Of a stretch of 52,765 nucleotides of DNA, positions 1-8,853 are shown one piece after another; position 1 is the stretch's first letter; every line of letters starts with the position of its first letter. The notes beneath the pieces were generated by a model, which was not told the origin of the DNA, ran no database searches, and worked only from the letters and a program-made list of their open reading frames with translations. Position numbers and translations under genes: made by a program. Source of the stretch: an uncultured Bacilli bacterium (GTDB lineage: Bacteria; Bacillota_I; Bacilli_A; RF39; UBA660); the NCBI GenBank assembly GCA_934101225.1, contig CAKOQK010000008.1:1-52765 (forward strand). The letters are read 5' to 3'.

Positions 1-47
1 AAAAAAATTAGATAAAATTATTTTTTATGTATTTTACCTAATTTTGA

Positions 48-275
48 ATAATTAAAATTATTTACTCTTATTTACTGGCCGAAGAAATAAAAGTTGCTGA
101 ATTAAATCGCAGACTAAATCCATATTATGCTATTAATGAAGTTGTTTTCTATCGTGGCATAATAGATGATACCAAAGAAGATTACTACGAATATTATGAA
201 CCAAATATAGGTAAACAATTAATTAAATCAACTAAAGAAGCAGTTACCTTTAAAAAAAATAATAAAATTATATAA
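48..275 (+). pseudogene. remnant reading frame without a start codon
   Basis: An open frame runs from just after an in-frame TGA to a TAA stop and carries about 75 codons, but has no ATG, GTG or TTG with a ribosome site. The readable part is rich in Tyr, Glu and Lys (…RRLNPYYAINEVVFYRGI…) and looks protein-like rather than random. The sequence before about position 60 is spacer-like and very AT-rich, so this is most likely the 3' end of a gene whose front has been lost. I do not recognise the family. A terminator follows directly. It could also be a contig-edge artefact. Confidence 0.4.
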
Positions 276-277
276 AG

Positions 278-302
278 CAAGAAAATCCATTCTTGTTTTT
301 TT
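278..302 (+). terminator. intrinsic terminator before prfB
   Basis: Six-base stem CAAGAA/TTCTTG with a short AT loop and an uninterrupted T run. It ends transcription entering from the remnant frame. Its T run overlaps a possible prfB -35 (TTGTTT 293-298, 17 bp before TATACT 316-321). Confidence 0.65.
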
Positions 303-336
303 CTTTAAAAACTTATATACTTTAAATGGTGATTAT

Positions 337-1426
337 ATGGAAATCTACAAATTAAAAGAAGAACTTAACAATTTAAAAGAAAAAATATCTAAAATAGGGA
401 GGTCACTTTGACATTGATAATAAAAAATTAAGAATCAATGAACTTGAACAAAATCTTTCTAAGGAAGAAACATATCAAAACCATGATTTATCAAATAAAT
501 TAAATAATGAGTTATCTAATTTAAAAAAGAGTACTGCTAAATATTTAGAAATTAAAAATAATATTGACAATTATCTTGAATTATTAGAAATGTTAAAAGA
601 AACAGATGAAGAAACTAAAGAAATTGAAACTAACTTACCATCTATTCAAAAAGAAATAGAGCAGCTAGAAATTGAAACCTATTTAAATGGAAAATATGAT
701 TCGGAAAATTGCTATTTAGAAATTCATCCAGGTGCTGGTGGTACTGAAAGCTGTGACTTTGCAAGTATGCTTCTTCGTATGTATCAAATGTTTTGTGAAA
801 AAAATAACTATAAATATGAAATATTAGATATTCAAAAAAATGACTTAGCCGGAATAAATTCAGTATCCATGAAAATTGAAGGGTATTATCCATATGGTTA
901 TTTTAAAAGTGAACAAGGAGTTCATCGCTTAGTTAGAATAAGTCCATTTGATTCAAATAAAAGAAGACATACCTCATTTGCAGCTGTATCTGTAATTCCT
1001 GAAATAGATTCACCAAAAGAAATAGATATTAAACCAGATGACATTAGAGTAGATGTTTATCGTTCAAGCGGCAAAGGTGGTCAAGGAGTAAACACAACCG
1101 ACTCAGCTGTCCGTATTACCCACTTGCCAACAGGAATTGTCGTAACATGCCAAAATGAGCGAAGTCAGTTAAAAAATAAAGAACAAGCAATGAAAGTATT
1201 AACCAGTAAAATAGTTTCTTTAATGGAAAAAAACGAGGAACAAAATCTTGATAAATTAAAAAATCATACCAATATTGAATTTGGTAGCCAAATAAGAAAT
1301 TATACTCTAGAACCATACAAACTTGTTAAAGATGTTAGAACCGGTTATGAAAATTACAACGCCGATGACGTATTAAATGGAAACATTATTGGCTTTATGG
1401 AAAGCTATTTAAAGGAGGAAAAATGA
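337..1426 (+). CDS. prfB: peptide chain release factor 2, with programmed +1 frameshift
   Basis: RF2 recognises UGA and UAA stops and releases the finished peptide. The gene is in two frames: 24 codons from ATG 337, ending CTT (406-408) then TGA, followed by a +1 shift (T409 skipped) into the frame that reads GAC ATT GAT and continues to 1426, giving about 362 residues, the usual RF2 length. The shift site has all the known parts: an internal Shine-Dalgarno-like AGGGAGGT (396-403) three bases before CTT, then TGAC. The body has the RF2 tripeptide SPF (…ISPFDSNK…) and the catalytic GGQ loop (SGKGGQGVN). The start ATG follows GGTGAT. A conventional single-frame call would begin at an internal ATG (590) and lose the N-terminal helical domain. 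The last codons overlap the next gene by ATGA. Confidence 0.97.
396..412 (+). promoter_or_regulatory. RF2 autoregulatory frameshift site
   Basis: AGGGAGGT, three bases, CTT TGA C. When RF2 is scarce the ribosome pauses at the in-frame UGA and slips +1 on CUU, pulled by the upstream SD-like element; when RF2 is abundant, translation stops at codon 25. The arrangement matches the classical bacterial prfB site in spacing. Confidence 0.95.
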
Positions 1427-2265
1427 AAAAATATTTAAATATTATCTTAGGAAGTTTAATCATCGCATTAACCTATAATATTTTCTTCTTACCTAATAAC
1501 ATCATATCAACATCCGTATTTGGAATAAGTGAAATTTTATATAATGTTTTTCCCTACAACCCTGGAATTACCATATTAGCACTTAATATTTTATTACTAT
1601 TATTTGGTTTAATAACAATTGGATATGATAAATGCCAAAAATATGTCTTAACAAGCTTTTTAATTCCGATAATAATATATACATCATTTTATTTTACTAG
1701 CAAAATAGATGTTTCAACAATTGATCAAATAGTATTAGTTATAAGTGGTGCTTATTTAACCGGGTTAGGTTATAGCTTAATACACAAAGAAAATTATCAC
1801 GTTGGTGGATTTACTATTTTAGATGAAGTAGTTAATAACTATCGTACGAAAAAAAATAAAGAAATATCTATAATTGTAGATATATTAATCATTCTAATAA
1901 CATTTCTAGCATACGGATTTGAAACAGCCACATATTCAGCTATAGTGATATTTTTAATAACATATATGTCTACCAAATCTAAAATAGGTATTTCAAGCTC
2001 AAAAACATTTTTTATAATTACAACCAAAGAAAAAGAAATAAAAGAATATTTACTAAATGAATTAAAACAAGATTACACCGAATTTAACGTAAAAGGTGGT
2101 TACTCCAATAACAAAAATAAAATTATAATGACAGTTATAGATACCAAAGATTATTATCGATTAAAAGAAGGAGTAAGTTTAATAGACCAAAATGCTTTCA
2201 TATTTATTATCGATAACTATGAAGCTATAAATAAAAATGTAACAATTTCTAAAAAAACTAAATAA
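1423..2265 (+). CDS. YitT family membrane protein (DUF161 + DUF2179)
   Basis: A 280-residue integral membrane protein. The first two thirds hold five or so hydrophobic helices, beginning with the family pattern in which a helix ends in FFLPNNI; the last 80-90 residues are soluble and resemble DUF2179 (…FFIITTKEKEIKEYLL…, …GGYSNNKNK…). YitT proteins are widespread in Bacillota and their substrate is not firmly known. The start overlaps the prfB stop as ATGA, so the two are probably translationally coupled. A second, more typical member of the family lies at 35995-36900. Confidence 0.85.
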   Translation: MKKYLNIILGSLIIALTYNIFFLPNNIISTSVFGISEILYNVFPYNPGITILALNILLLLFGLITIGYDKCQKYVLTSFLIPIIIYTSFYFTSKIDVSTIDQIVLVISGAYLTGLGYSLIHKENYHVGGFTILDEVVNNYRTKKNKEISIIVDILIILITFLAYGFETATYSAIVIFLITYMSTKSKIGISSSKTFFIITTKEKEIKEYLLNELKQDYTEFNVKGGYSNNKNKIIMTVIDTKDYYRLKEGVSLIDQNAFIFIIDNYEAINKNVTISKKTK

Positions 2266-2283
2266 CCTATAAGGAAGATAAAT

Positions 2284-2307
2284 AAGAAAAAAGTCTTTCT
2301 TTTTTTA
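2284..2307 (+). terminator. weak AT-rich terminator
   Basis: AAGAAA/TTTCTT stem with a six-base loop followed by T6. The stem has a single G-C pair at each side of A-T pairs, so efficiency is doubtful. Confidence 0.4.
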
Positions 2308-2317
2308 TTATAAAATG

Positions 2318-2331
2318 GTAAATTAATTTAC
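2318..2331. promoter_or_regulatory. 14-bp perfect palindrome upstream of mgtE
   Basis: GTAAATTAATTTAC is a perfect palindrome a few bases before the mgtE ribosome site and just downstream of a TATAAAAT-like -10. The position would suit an operator, but the element is so AT-rich that chance occurrence in this genome is plausible. Confidence 0.25.
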
Positions 2332-2352
2332 GAAAAAGAAGGAGTGATACAA

Positions 2353-3684
2353 ATGGAAAACTTAAAAGAATTATTAGAAAACAACAATTTAAAAGAATTA
2401 AAAAATACTTTAATTGAAATGAACGAATATGATATTGCCGAATTCTTAGAAGAATTAGACGAAGGCGAAATGATTAAAGTATTTAGATTACTTCCTAAAA
2501 CTATAGCAACAGATACATTTGTTAATTTAGAAGATGAAACTCAAAAACATTTAATAAATTTACTATCTAAAAAGGAAGCAACTCAAATAATTGAAGATAT
2601 GTTTACTGATGATGCAGCCGACCTATTTGATGAAATGCCAGCCGTAATGGTTCAATCACTTTTATCAAATGTAGATAAAGATACCAGAAATGATATTAAT
2701 CGTTTACTTAAATATCCTGAAAATTCAGCTGGTTCTTTAATGGCAGTAGAATATATTCATCTAAAAAAAGGATTAACTATTAAAGAATCAATTGCTAGAA
2801 TTAGAAAACAAAAAGATGAATTTGCTTCCTTTGATGCTTGCTTTGTAACTGATAATGAACGTAAACTACTTGGTCGTATTTCTATTAAAGATTTACTTAT
2901 AAATGATCCTGAAATGTTAATTGATGATATTATGGAAGAATGTGAACATGCTATTTCTACTTTAATGGATCAAGAAGAAGTTGCTAAATATTTCCAAGAT
3001 TATGACTATTCTGTTTTACCTGTAGTTGATTTAGAAAATCGTTTAGTAGGTATCATAACTATTGATGATGTAGTTGATATTATAGAAGAAGAAGCAACCG
3101 AAGATATGGAAAAGATGGCCGCTATTACGCCAAGCGAAAAGCCATATGACCAAACAACTATCTTTGAAACATATAAAGCAAGAATGCCTTGGCTACTACT
3201 TTTAATGATTTCAGCAACCTTTACTGGCAAAATCATTGAAAGTTTTGAAGAAGAATTAAAAGCATATACTATTCTTACTGCCTTCATTCCCATGCTAATG
3301 GATACAGGAGGAAATGCTGGAAGTCAGTCAAGCGTCAGTGTTATCCGTGCTTTATCTTTAAATGATATCGAATTTAAAGATATCTTTAAAGTAATGTGGA
3401 AGGAATCACGTGTTGCTTTATTATGTTCAATCACTCTCGCATTATGTAACTTTATTAAACTAATTGTAATTGATCGAACACCAATATTTGTTGCCACAAC
3501 AGTTTGTACTACTCTTATATTTACCATTATACTTGCTAAACTAATTGGTTGCACTCTTCCCCTTATAGCTAAAAAGTTAAAATTTGATCCCGCTGTTATG
3601 GCTAGTCCCTTTATTACAACAATTGTTGATGCTTGTAGCTTACTTATCTACTTTTATGTTGCTAAATTACTTCTAGGAATATAG
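2353..3684 (+). CDS. mgtE: MgtE magnesium transporter
   Basis: Mg2+ channel/transporter of the inner membrane. The order is an N-terminal helical MgtE_N domain (about residues 1-130, with repeats of DMFTDDAADLFDEMP type), two CBS domains (about 135-255, second one …VVDLENRLVGIITIDDVVDI…) and five membrane helices from about residue 280. The pore motif DTGGNAGSQSS and the Asp in the final helix region (TTIVDACSLL), which binds Mg2+ in the structurally known homologue, are both present. I prefer ATG 2353 over GTG 2344: AAGGAG lies directly against the GTG but is well spaced for the ATG, giving 443 residues. The 87 bases upstream are too short for an M-box riboswitch; they hold only a weak terminator and a 14-bp palindrome. 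Confidence 0.95.
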   Translation: MENLKELLENNNLKELKNTLIEMNEYDIAEFLEELDEGEMIKVFRLLPKTIATDTFVNLEDETQKHLINLLSKKEATQIIEDMFTDDAADLFDEMPAVMVQSLLSNVDKDTRNDINRLLKYPENSAGSLMAVEYIHLKKGLTIKESIARIRKQKDEFASFDACFVTDNERKLLGRISIKDLLINDPEMLIDDIMEECEHAISTLMDQEEVAKYFQDYDYSVLPVVDLENRLVGIITIDDVVDIIEEEATEDMEKMAAITPSEKPYDQTTIFETYKARMPWLLLLMISATFTGKIIESFEEELKAYTILTAFIPMLMDTGGNAGSQSSVSVIRALSLNDIEFKDIFKVMWKESRVALLCSITLALCNFIKLIVIDRTPIFVATTVCTTLIFTIILAKLIGCTLPLIAKKLKFDPAVMASPFITTIVDACSLLIYFYVAKLLLGI

Positions 3685-3724
3685 AAAAAATTATGAGAAA
3701 ATATTAATTGAATTAGGAGGTACA

Positions 3725-5731
3725 ATGAATATAACAAAAATCTTTAATAAAATTTTTAAATCAAAAGAAGCATCTGTTGAAGTATCAGTACAAAAAAATA
3801 TCGAAACTCCTGAAATATTGAATATAGACAAAATTTTAAATAACCTAAGTACCATTACTCCCTATGAACTAATTATTAAAATATGTAAACTTAATAGTGA
3901 AGATCGAGAATTAATATTAAATAATCCCTTAGTTAAAGAAAAATTAAAATATTATATATTAGAACAATATAGTGATTATAAAGACCTCACAAAACTAAAA
4001 CAAAAATTAACAGTTGAAGAAATAATCTCATTAATAGATTTGCAAACAATAAATGAAGTATACAATGAAGATGGAATAGAAAAGTGTAAAATATTTAAGT
4101 ATCTTTGTATGAATGAAAATGAAACACTTGATTTAATTAATTATCTATTAACAAATGATGAACTATTTATAGAATTTTTTAAAGATGTATCTTTTTATAA
4201 AGAAGTTTTTTCTTATCTAGATTGTGATTTAATTGTAAAAATAATATTAAAATTAAATGAGTTAAAAGCAAAAAAATATTTATATTATTTTATAACATAT
4301 TTATCTTCTGATATTCAAAAAGAGTTAGTAGATGCTAAATTAGATGATAGTATATTAGTTTTAGTTGCAAATAATTTTAGCACTGAATCTATTAATTATT
4401 TATTTAAAACCGACAAAAGATTATCTTATCTTTTTACCAAATTAAACATTAAAAGATTAATTGATACTGATGTTATTTTTCCTAGTAGTGTCCTTAATGA
4501 CAGCAAGTTCTTTGATATGTTAAAAGAAAAAAGTTTAATATCTTTTAGAACAAACATTAATAATGTTGAAAGAAAAAATTTACCAGAACCCATAGAATAT
4601 CAATTAAAAAAATATTATGAAGAATTAATTAGTAGTTATAACCAAGAACATAATATGTTTAATGATTACGTAAATATAATTAACACAACAAATAAATTAA
4701 ATAATGAGATAGATTTTAATAATTATATTTTAGATTTTAATGCAAAAAATATTTATAAAGAATACTTAAAGAAAAAAAATTCTAAAATATTTGAAGAATA
4801 TAAAATATTAACAAGTAAAAAATTAAGCGAAATTATTATAGATGCTTTATTTCAAGATAATATATATAATGTGTTTTATAATATTAATGAAATGTTTAGA
4901 TTTAATAATAAGTTATCTCCAACAGAACAAATACTTGATACCGAAAAACAAAAGTTTTACAAATTAATAATTAATATAGATAAGATGACTAATGAAGACA
5001 AAATTAGATTATATAATAAGTTCAAAGATAAAAATATTAATTTAATATTTTATGAAGATTTAAGAAAATTAAAAGATAAATCATATGAATTAATTAATAG
5101 TAAGTTATTTAATTATACAAAATTTACTCCAAGTGGAATATTAAGTTTAAAATTTAAAACTGAAATATATGATTTAAGAAACAATGAATTTTTTATGTTA
5201 ATTAGGGGAGAAGAGAATCATCAAGAAAAAACAACTACTAGAAGAAATTGCTACTCAATTATTTCTAATGATAATACAGATGTATTTTGTAATGGAGAAA
5301 CTACTTTGTATGGTTATAATTATCTAGATATAGAAAAAGTTCTTCATGTTCATGAAAGAGATTCATATAGTTATGATTTAAATGAAAAAGATATTCACCA
5401 TAAAATAAAGATCAACAGAATAATGACTGTTGAAGAATTATCTAATGGATGTTCATGGTATAGTGAAATCCAAATAATAAATTCTAAAGATAATGAAACA
5501 GAAGAAAAATTTATTGCCAAAAAACCAGATTTTATTGTTTCAATAAATGAGATAAATAAAAATGATATATATGAAAGCCAAAGATTACATATACCCATTG
5601 TACTAATACAAAAACAAGCATTAAAAATTGATAAAATGGTAGACATAGACACTCATATGGGGTATGAAGATGAATACGTAAACGAACACTATCAAGAAGT
5701 AAGCAAAGGTAGAACATATCGCTTAAAATAA
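3725..5731 (+). CDS. large uncharacterised protein with helical N-terminus and Cys/Trp-rich C-terminal domain
   Basis: A 668-residue protein I cannot name. No signal peptide or membrane helix is visible. Residues 1 to about 470 are rich in Ile, Leu, Asn and Lys and look like successive helix pairs (…DLINYLLTNDELF…, …LIVKIILKLNELKAKKYL…). From about residue 480 the composition changes: Cys, His, Trp and Arg appear (TTTRRNCYSIIS, VFCNGETTLYGY, VLHVHERDSYSYD, NGCSWYSEIQI, and a final IPIVLIQ strand), which suggests a separate folded, possibly catalytic, C-terminal domain. AGGAGG precedes the ATG at good spacing. The gene stands alone between mgtE and a terminator. Codon use matches the neighbours, so recent transfer is not indicated. 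Confidence 0.8.
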   Translation: MNITKIFNKIFKSKEASVEVSVQKNIETPEILNIDKILNNLSTITPYELIIKICKLNSEDRELILNNPLVKEKLKYYILEQYSDYKDLTKLKQKLTVEEIISLIDLQTINEVYNEDGIEKCKIFKYLCMNENETLDLINYLLTNDELFIEFFKDVSFYKEVFSYLDCDLIVKIILKLNELKAKKYLYYFITYLSSDIQKELVDAKLDDSILVLVANNFSTESINYLFKTDKRLSYLFTKLNIKRLIDTDVIFPSSVLNDSKFFDMLKEKSLISFRTNINNVERKNLPEPIEYQLKKYYEELISSYNQEHNMFNDYVNIINTTNKLNNEIDFNNYILDFNAKNIYKEYLKKKNSKIFEEYKILTSKKLSEIIIDALFQDNIYNVFYNINEMFRFNNKLSPTEQILDTEKQKFYKLIINIDKMTNEDKIRLYNKFKDKNINLIFYEDLRKLKDKSYELINSKLFNYTKFTPSGILSLKFKTEIYDLRNNEFFMLIRGEENHQEKTTTRRNCYSIISNDNTDVFCNGETTLYGYNYLDIEKVLHVHERDSYSYDLNEKDIHHKIKINRIMTVEELSNGCSWYSEIQIINSKDNETEEKFIAKKPDFIVSINEINKNDIYESQRLHIPIVLIQKQALKIDKMVDIDTHMGYEDEYVNEHYQEVSKGRTYRLK

Positions 5732-5732
5732 G

Positions 5733-5779
5733 TTAATGTTAATGCAAGTAATTTAACGTTTCCTTTTCTAAAAAAATAA
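5733..5779 (+). pseudogene. degenerate duplicate of the CwlD-like amidase start region
   Basis: The bases directly after the preceding stop codon repeat 6060-6094, the signal-peptide junction of the downstream amidase gene, with about 31 of 35 positions identical. Translated it reads VNVNASNLTFPLL and then KK and a stop, against NVNASNLTFPLLGK in the intact gene. The remaining 200 bases to the real gene show no further recognisable amidase sequence. Confidence 0.65.
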
Positions 5780-5845
5780 CATTTAAAGATAAAGATGAAA
5801 ATAAAATAAAAAATTATAATAAAAAGATATAAATTATAACAATAG

Positions 5846-5874
5846 AAACTAGTTAGAACATAACTAGTTTTTAA
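5846..5874. terminator. bidirectional terminator
   Basis: Perfect ten-base stem AAACTAGTTA/TAACTAGTTT around the loop GAACA, T run after it. It separates the large unknown gene and the amidase remnant from the intact amidase gene. Confidence 0.75.
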
Positions 5875-5983
5875 TAACATCGAGATGAAATATTATTAAA
5901 GGTTAAAAATGTTAGGATATAAGGATGCAATAATAAAAAAGTTATTTAGAATATAAAAAATAACATATATATCATATAATTTA

Positions 5984-6652
5984 TTGGTGATAACAATAAA
6001 TAAACTTATAAAAATATCTTTAATTTTACTTTTATTTTCTATAATACTTATTTCTATTTTTAATGTTAACGCAAGTAATTTAACATTTCCCTTACTTGGT
6101 AAAATAATTTATTTAGATGCTGGCCATGGTGGTGTTGATAATGGAGCAACAGTTAAAAATGTTAATGAAAAAGATATCAACTTACAAATAGTTTATAAAT
6201 TAAAAGAAACCCTTACTAATGCTGGAGCAACAGTTTATTTAACTAGAAAAGATGATAATGATATAAGTAACCCAAATGCTTTATATCGTAAAAAAAGTGA
6301 TTTTGATAATCGTATTAAATTAATAAATAATTCTAAAGCTGATTTATACATATCTATTCATCAAAATATTTATCAAGATAAAAAATATAAAGGCCCTCAA
6401 GTATTTTATGTAAAAAATAATAAGAAATTAGCTGAAAACATCCAAAATACTTTAAATAAATACACTAAAAATAATCGTAAAATTAAAACAATTAATAATA
6501 CATATATGTATAAATTATTAAATAAAAAAGGCGTCTTAATTGAATGTGGCTTTCTATCTAACGATTATGAAAGAATAAAACTTCAAACCAATACCTATCA
6601 AAATGAACTAGCTAAAATCATAACTGAAGGAATAATTACATATTTTTCATAA
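5984..6652 (+). CDS. cwlD: N-acetylmuramoyl-L-alanine amidase, CwlD-like (Amidase_3)
   Basis: Zinc amidase that cuts the lactyl-L-Ala bond of peptidoglycan. A single N-terminal hydrophobic helix (residues 8-28) anchors or exports it; the rest is one Amidase_3 domain, the length of CwlD, which makes muramic-lactam in spore cortex. Zinc and catalytic residues are visible: His48 (LDAGHGG), Glu62 (NEKDINL), His126 (YISIHQN) and Glu187 (LIECGFLSN). The start is unclear. There is no ATG; TTG 5984 and GTG 5987 are in frame but lack an upstream ribosome site. GGTGAT at 5986-5991 is itself SD-like, and the codon at the right distance is ATA (5996). The symbol is given on domain layout, not proven orthology. 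Confidence 0.85.
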   Translation: MVITINKLIKISLILLLFSIILISIFNVNASNLTFPLLGKIIYLDAGHGGVDNGATVKNVNEKDINLQIVYKLKETLTNAGATVYLTRKDDNDISNPNALYRKKSDFDNRIKLINNSKADLYISIHQNIYQDKKYKGPQVFYVKNNKKLAENIQNTLNKYTKNNRKIKTINNTYMYKLLNKKGVLIECGFLSNDYERIKLQTNTYQNELAKIITEGIITYFS

Positions 6653-6731
6653 TTTCACATTTTTTTCATATTAACTTAGTACTATAATCTTGCGAAATGT
6701 GATATACTTTTCAAAGTAGAGGAGTGCAAGT

Positions 6732-7661
6732 GTGAAAACAAAAGTCTTTAAAACAATCGATGAACAAGTATCAATTTTGCAAGAAAGAGGTATGATAATA
6801 GATGACATTGATTTTGCGAAAGAAACCCTAATAAGAGAAAATTACTTTTTTATTAATGGATATCGACATTTATTTTTAAAAAATGGTACTGATAGGTATT
6901 ATCAAGAAGGAACAAATTTTAAAGAAATAATTGCATTATTTAATTTTGATAGGCAAGTGAGAAATATATTATTTAAAAATCTCTTAGTCGTAGAAAATAA
7001 TATGAAAAGCATTTTTTCCTATCAATTATCAAAGCAATATGGTTATAAAGAAAAGGATTATTTAAAAGCAACTAATTTTAGCCGTTGTCCTGAAAAACAA
7101 AGACAGATAAATGATTTGATCAGAAAAATGAAAAGACAAATTAGAATTAATGGTGGCCAACATCAAGCAACAATGCACTATATAAAAAATTATGGATATA
7201 TTCCCTTATGGGTAGTGGTAAAAGTATTATCTTTTGGTATCGTTAGTGAATTATTTACCATCATGAAAGAATCCGACCAAGAAGCTATTGCTGATATCTA
7301 CAATGTCTCTAAAGATGATTTAATAACTTATTTGCCAATCTTAGCTAATTATCGAAATTTATGTGCTCATGAAGATATTGTTTTTAATCATCGTACTCAA
7401 AAAATAATTGAAGATAATGGCATTCATAGCTATCTAGATATTCCTATTCAAAATGGAGAATATATATATGGTAAAAATGATATCTTAGCCCTTGTAATAA
7501 TTTTAAAACAATTACTTGCTAAAGATCAATTTAGATTATTTATAAGTGAACTAAGTTATGAAATAGATGTTTTAGCCGGACGTTTACACACAATTGATAT
7601 TAAAAAAGTATTAGATACAATGGGTTTACCCGTTAATTATAAAGAAATAATAAGATATTAA
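6732..7661 (+). CDS. Abi family protein with HEPN ribonuclease motif (Abi_2, AbiD/AbiF-like)
   Basis: Abortive-infection type protein, expected to act on RNA during phage attack. The N-terminal pattern (FKTIDEQVSILQERGMII, then an ENYFFINGYRHLF block) and the helical body match Abi_2. The HEPN catalytic signature R-x4-H is intact at Arg208-His213 (YRNLCAH). At 309 residues it is full length. GTG start with AGAGGAG just upstream. It stands alone: no adjacent small antitoxin, restriction system or phage gene is seen, and the neighbours (an amidase and an HtrA protease) are housekeeping. Single-gene Abi_2 loci of this kind are common in Bacillota; the trigger here is unknown. Confidence 0.88.
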   Translation: MKTKVFKTIDEQVSILQERGMIIDDIDFAKETLIRENYFFINGYRHLFLKNGTDRYYQEGTNFKEIIALFNFDRQVRNILFKNLLVVENNMKSIFSYQLSKQYGYKEKDYLKATNFSRCPEKQRQINDLIRKMKRQIRINGGQHQATMHYIKNYGYIPLWVVVKVLSFGIVSELFTIMKESDQEAIADIYNVSKDDLITYLPILANYRNLCAHEDIVFNHRTQKIIEDNGIHSYLDIPIQNGEYIYGKNDILALVIILKQLLAKDQFRLFISELSYEIDVLAGRLHTIDIKKVLDTMGLPVNYKEIIRY

Positions 7662-7677
7662 AAAGAAAGGATTAAAA

Positions 7678-8781
7678 ATGAAAGAAAAAAATAGAATAAT
7701 AATTATAGTAATAATGATAGTATGTTTTTTACTTGGATCATTCGGAACATATTATTTAATTAGTAAAAAAGGATTATTTAATCAAACTATTATAAATAAA
7801 TCAGAAAAAGAAGTAACAGTTAATGAAAATGGAATAGCTGATGCGGTTGAAAAATTATATGATGCAGTTGCTGTTGTTCAAAATTACCAAAAAAACACTT
7901 TAGTGTCATCTGGAACAGGATTTGTATATAAAACCGATGGCGATAAGGCTTATGTTTTAACCAATGCTCATGTTGTATCAGGCGCTACATCAGTTAAATT
8001 AATTTTTACTGATAATAAAACATATGATGCTGAAATAGTAGGAAGTGATACTTATTCAGATATAGCTGTATTATCTGTTAATAAAGATAATATTATAAAA
8101 GTTGCTGAAATAGGTTCATACGAAGACGCTAGATTAGGAGACACCTTATTTACAATTGGTGCTCCACTTGATACTGAATATTCATGGACTGTTACAAGAG
8201 GAATCCTATCAGGTAAAGATCGTTTAGTTGAAATAAGTCAAAACAGCAGTGCGTCAGTAGATAAATGGGTAATGAAAGTAATGCAAACAGATGCAGCCAT
8301 TAACTCAGGAAATTCAGGTGGACCAATTGCTAACTCAAATGGAGAAGTCATTGGTATTACTAATATGAAATTAATTAGTAGTGGTGTTGAAGGCATGGGC
8401 TTTGCTATTCCAATTGAAGACGCTGTTAAATATGCTGAAAAACTAATTGAAAATGGTAAAATAGAAAGACCAGTTCTTGGCGTGGGAACATTAGATACAA
8501 CTGATACCTTAGCTATGAAAATGCAATATGGATTTACAATAGATGATTCAATTACTTCAGGAGCTGTTGTAGGTTATACCCAAAAAGGTTCAGCAGCTGA
8601 AAAAGCCGGTTTAGAAAAAGGCGATGTTATTACTAAATTTGGTGATTATCAAATAAAAAATTCATCATATCTAAAATATTATTTATATATGTATTCAGTA
8701 GGAGACAAAGTTAAATGTACATACATAAGAGGAACTAAAGAATATACAGTAACAATCAATTTAAGTAAAAAAGCAAGTTAA
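7678..8781 (+). CDS. HtrA-like membrane-anchored serine protease
   Basis: Surface quality-control protease. One N-terminal membrane anchor (residues 7-28), a trypsin-like domain with the complete triad His97 (LTNAHVV), Asp128 (SDIAVL) and Ser213 (NSGNSGGP), and one C-terminal PDZ domain (about 265-360, GSAAEKAGLEKGDVI). The topology matches HtrA/YkdA/YvtA of Bacillus, with 367 residues. GAAAGG precedes the ATG, 16 bases after the Abi stop, so the two may share a transcript. A strong terminator overlaps its stop codon. Confidence 0.95.
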   Translation: MKEKNRIIIIVIMIVCFLLGSFGTYYLISKKGLFNQTIINKSEKEVTVNENGIADAVEKLYDAVAVVQNYQKNTLVSSGTGFVYKTDGDKAYVLTNAHVVSGATSVKLIFTDNKTYDAEIVGSDTYSDIAVLSVNKDNIIKVAEIGSYEDARLGDTLFTIGAPLDTEYSWTVTRGILSGKDRLVEISQNSSASVDKWVMKVMQTDAAINSGNSGGPIANSNGEVIGITNMKLISSGVEGMGFAIPIEDAVKYAEKLIENGKIERPVLGVGTLDTTDTLAMKMQYGFTIDDSITSGAVVGYTQKGSAAEKAGLEKGDVITKFGDYQIKNSSYLKYYLYMYSVGDKVKCTYIRGTKEYTVTINLSKKAS

Positions 8782-8812
8782 AGCACTTTAAATTAAACAA
8801 AGTGCTTTTTAT
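8780..8812 (+). terminator. intrinsic terminator after htrA
   Basis: Ten-base perfect stem AAAGCACTTT/AAAGTGCTTT, nine-base AT loop, T5. The first stem arm begins inside the stop codon. Confidence 0.9.
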
Positions 8813-8853
8813 ATTTCCAAAAATTTGCTATTATACCAATAGGTGAAGAAGAA

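Noticed and set aside
2266..2352. M-box magnesium riboswitch upstream of mgtE
   Set aside because: Only 87 bases are available, holding a weak terminator and an AT palindrome; the M-box needs about 160 bases and its conserved sequence is absent.
7678..8781. Functional pairing of the Abi gene with HtrA as a two-gene defence system
   Set aside because: The only evidence is closeness (16 bases); HtrA is full length and typical, and no known system combines them.
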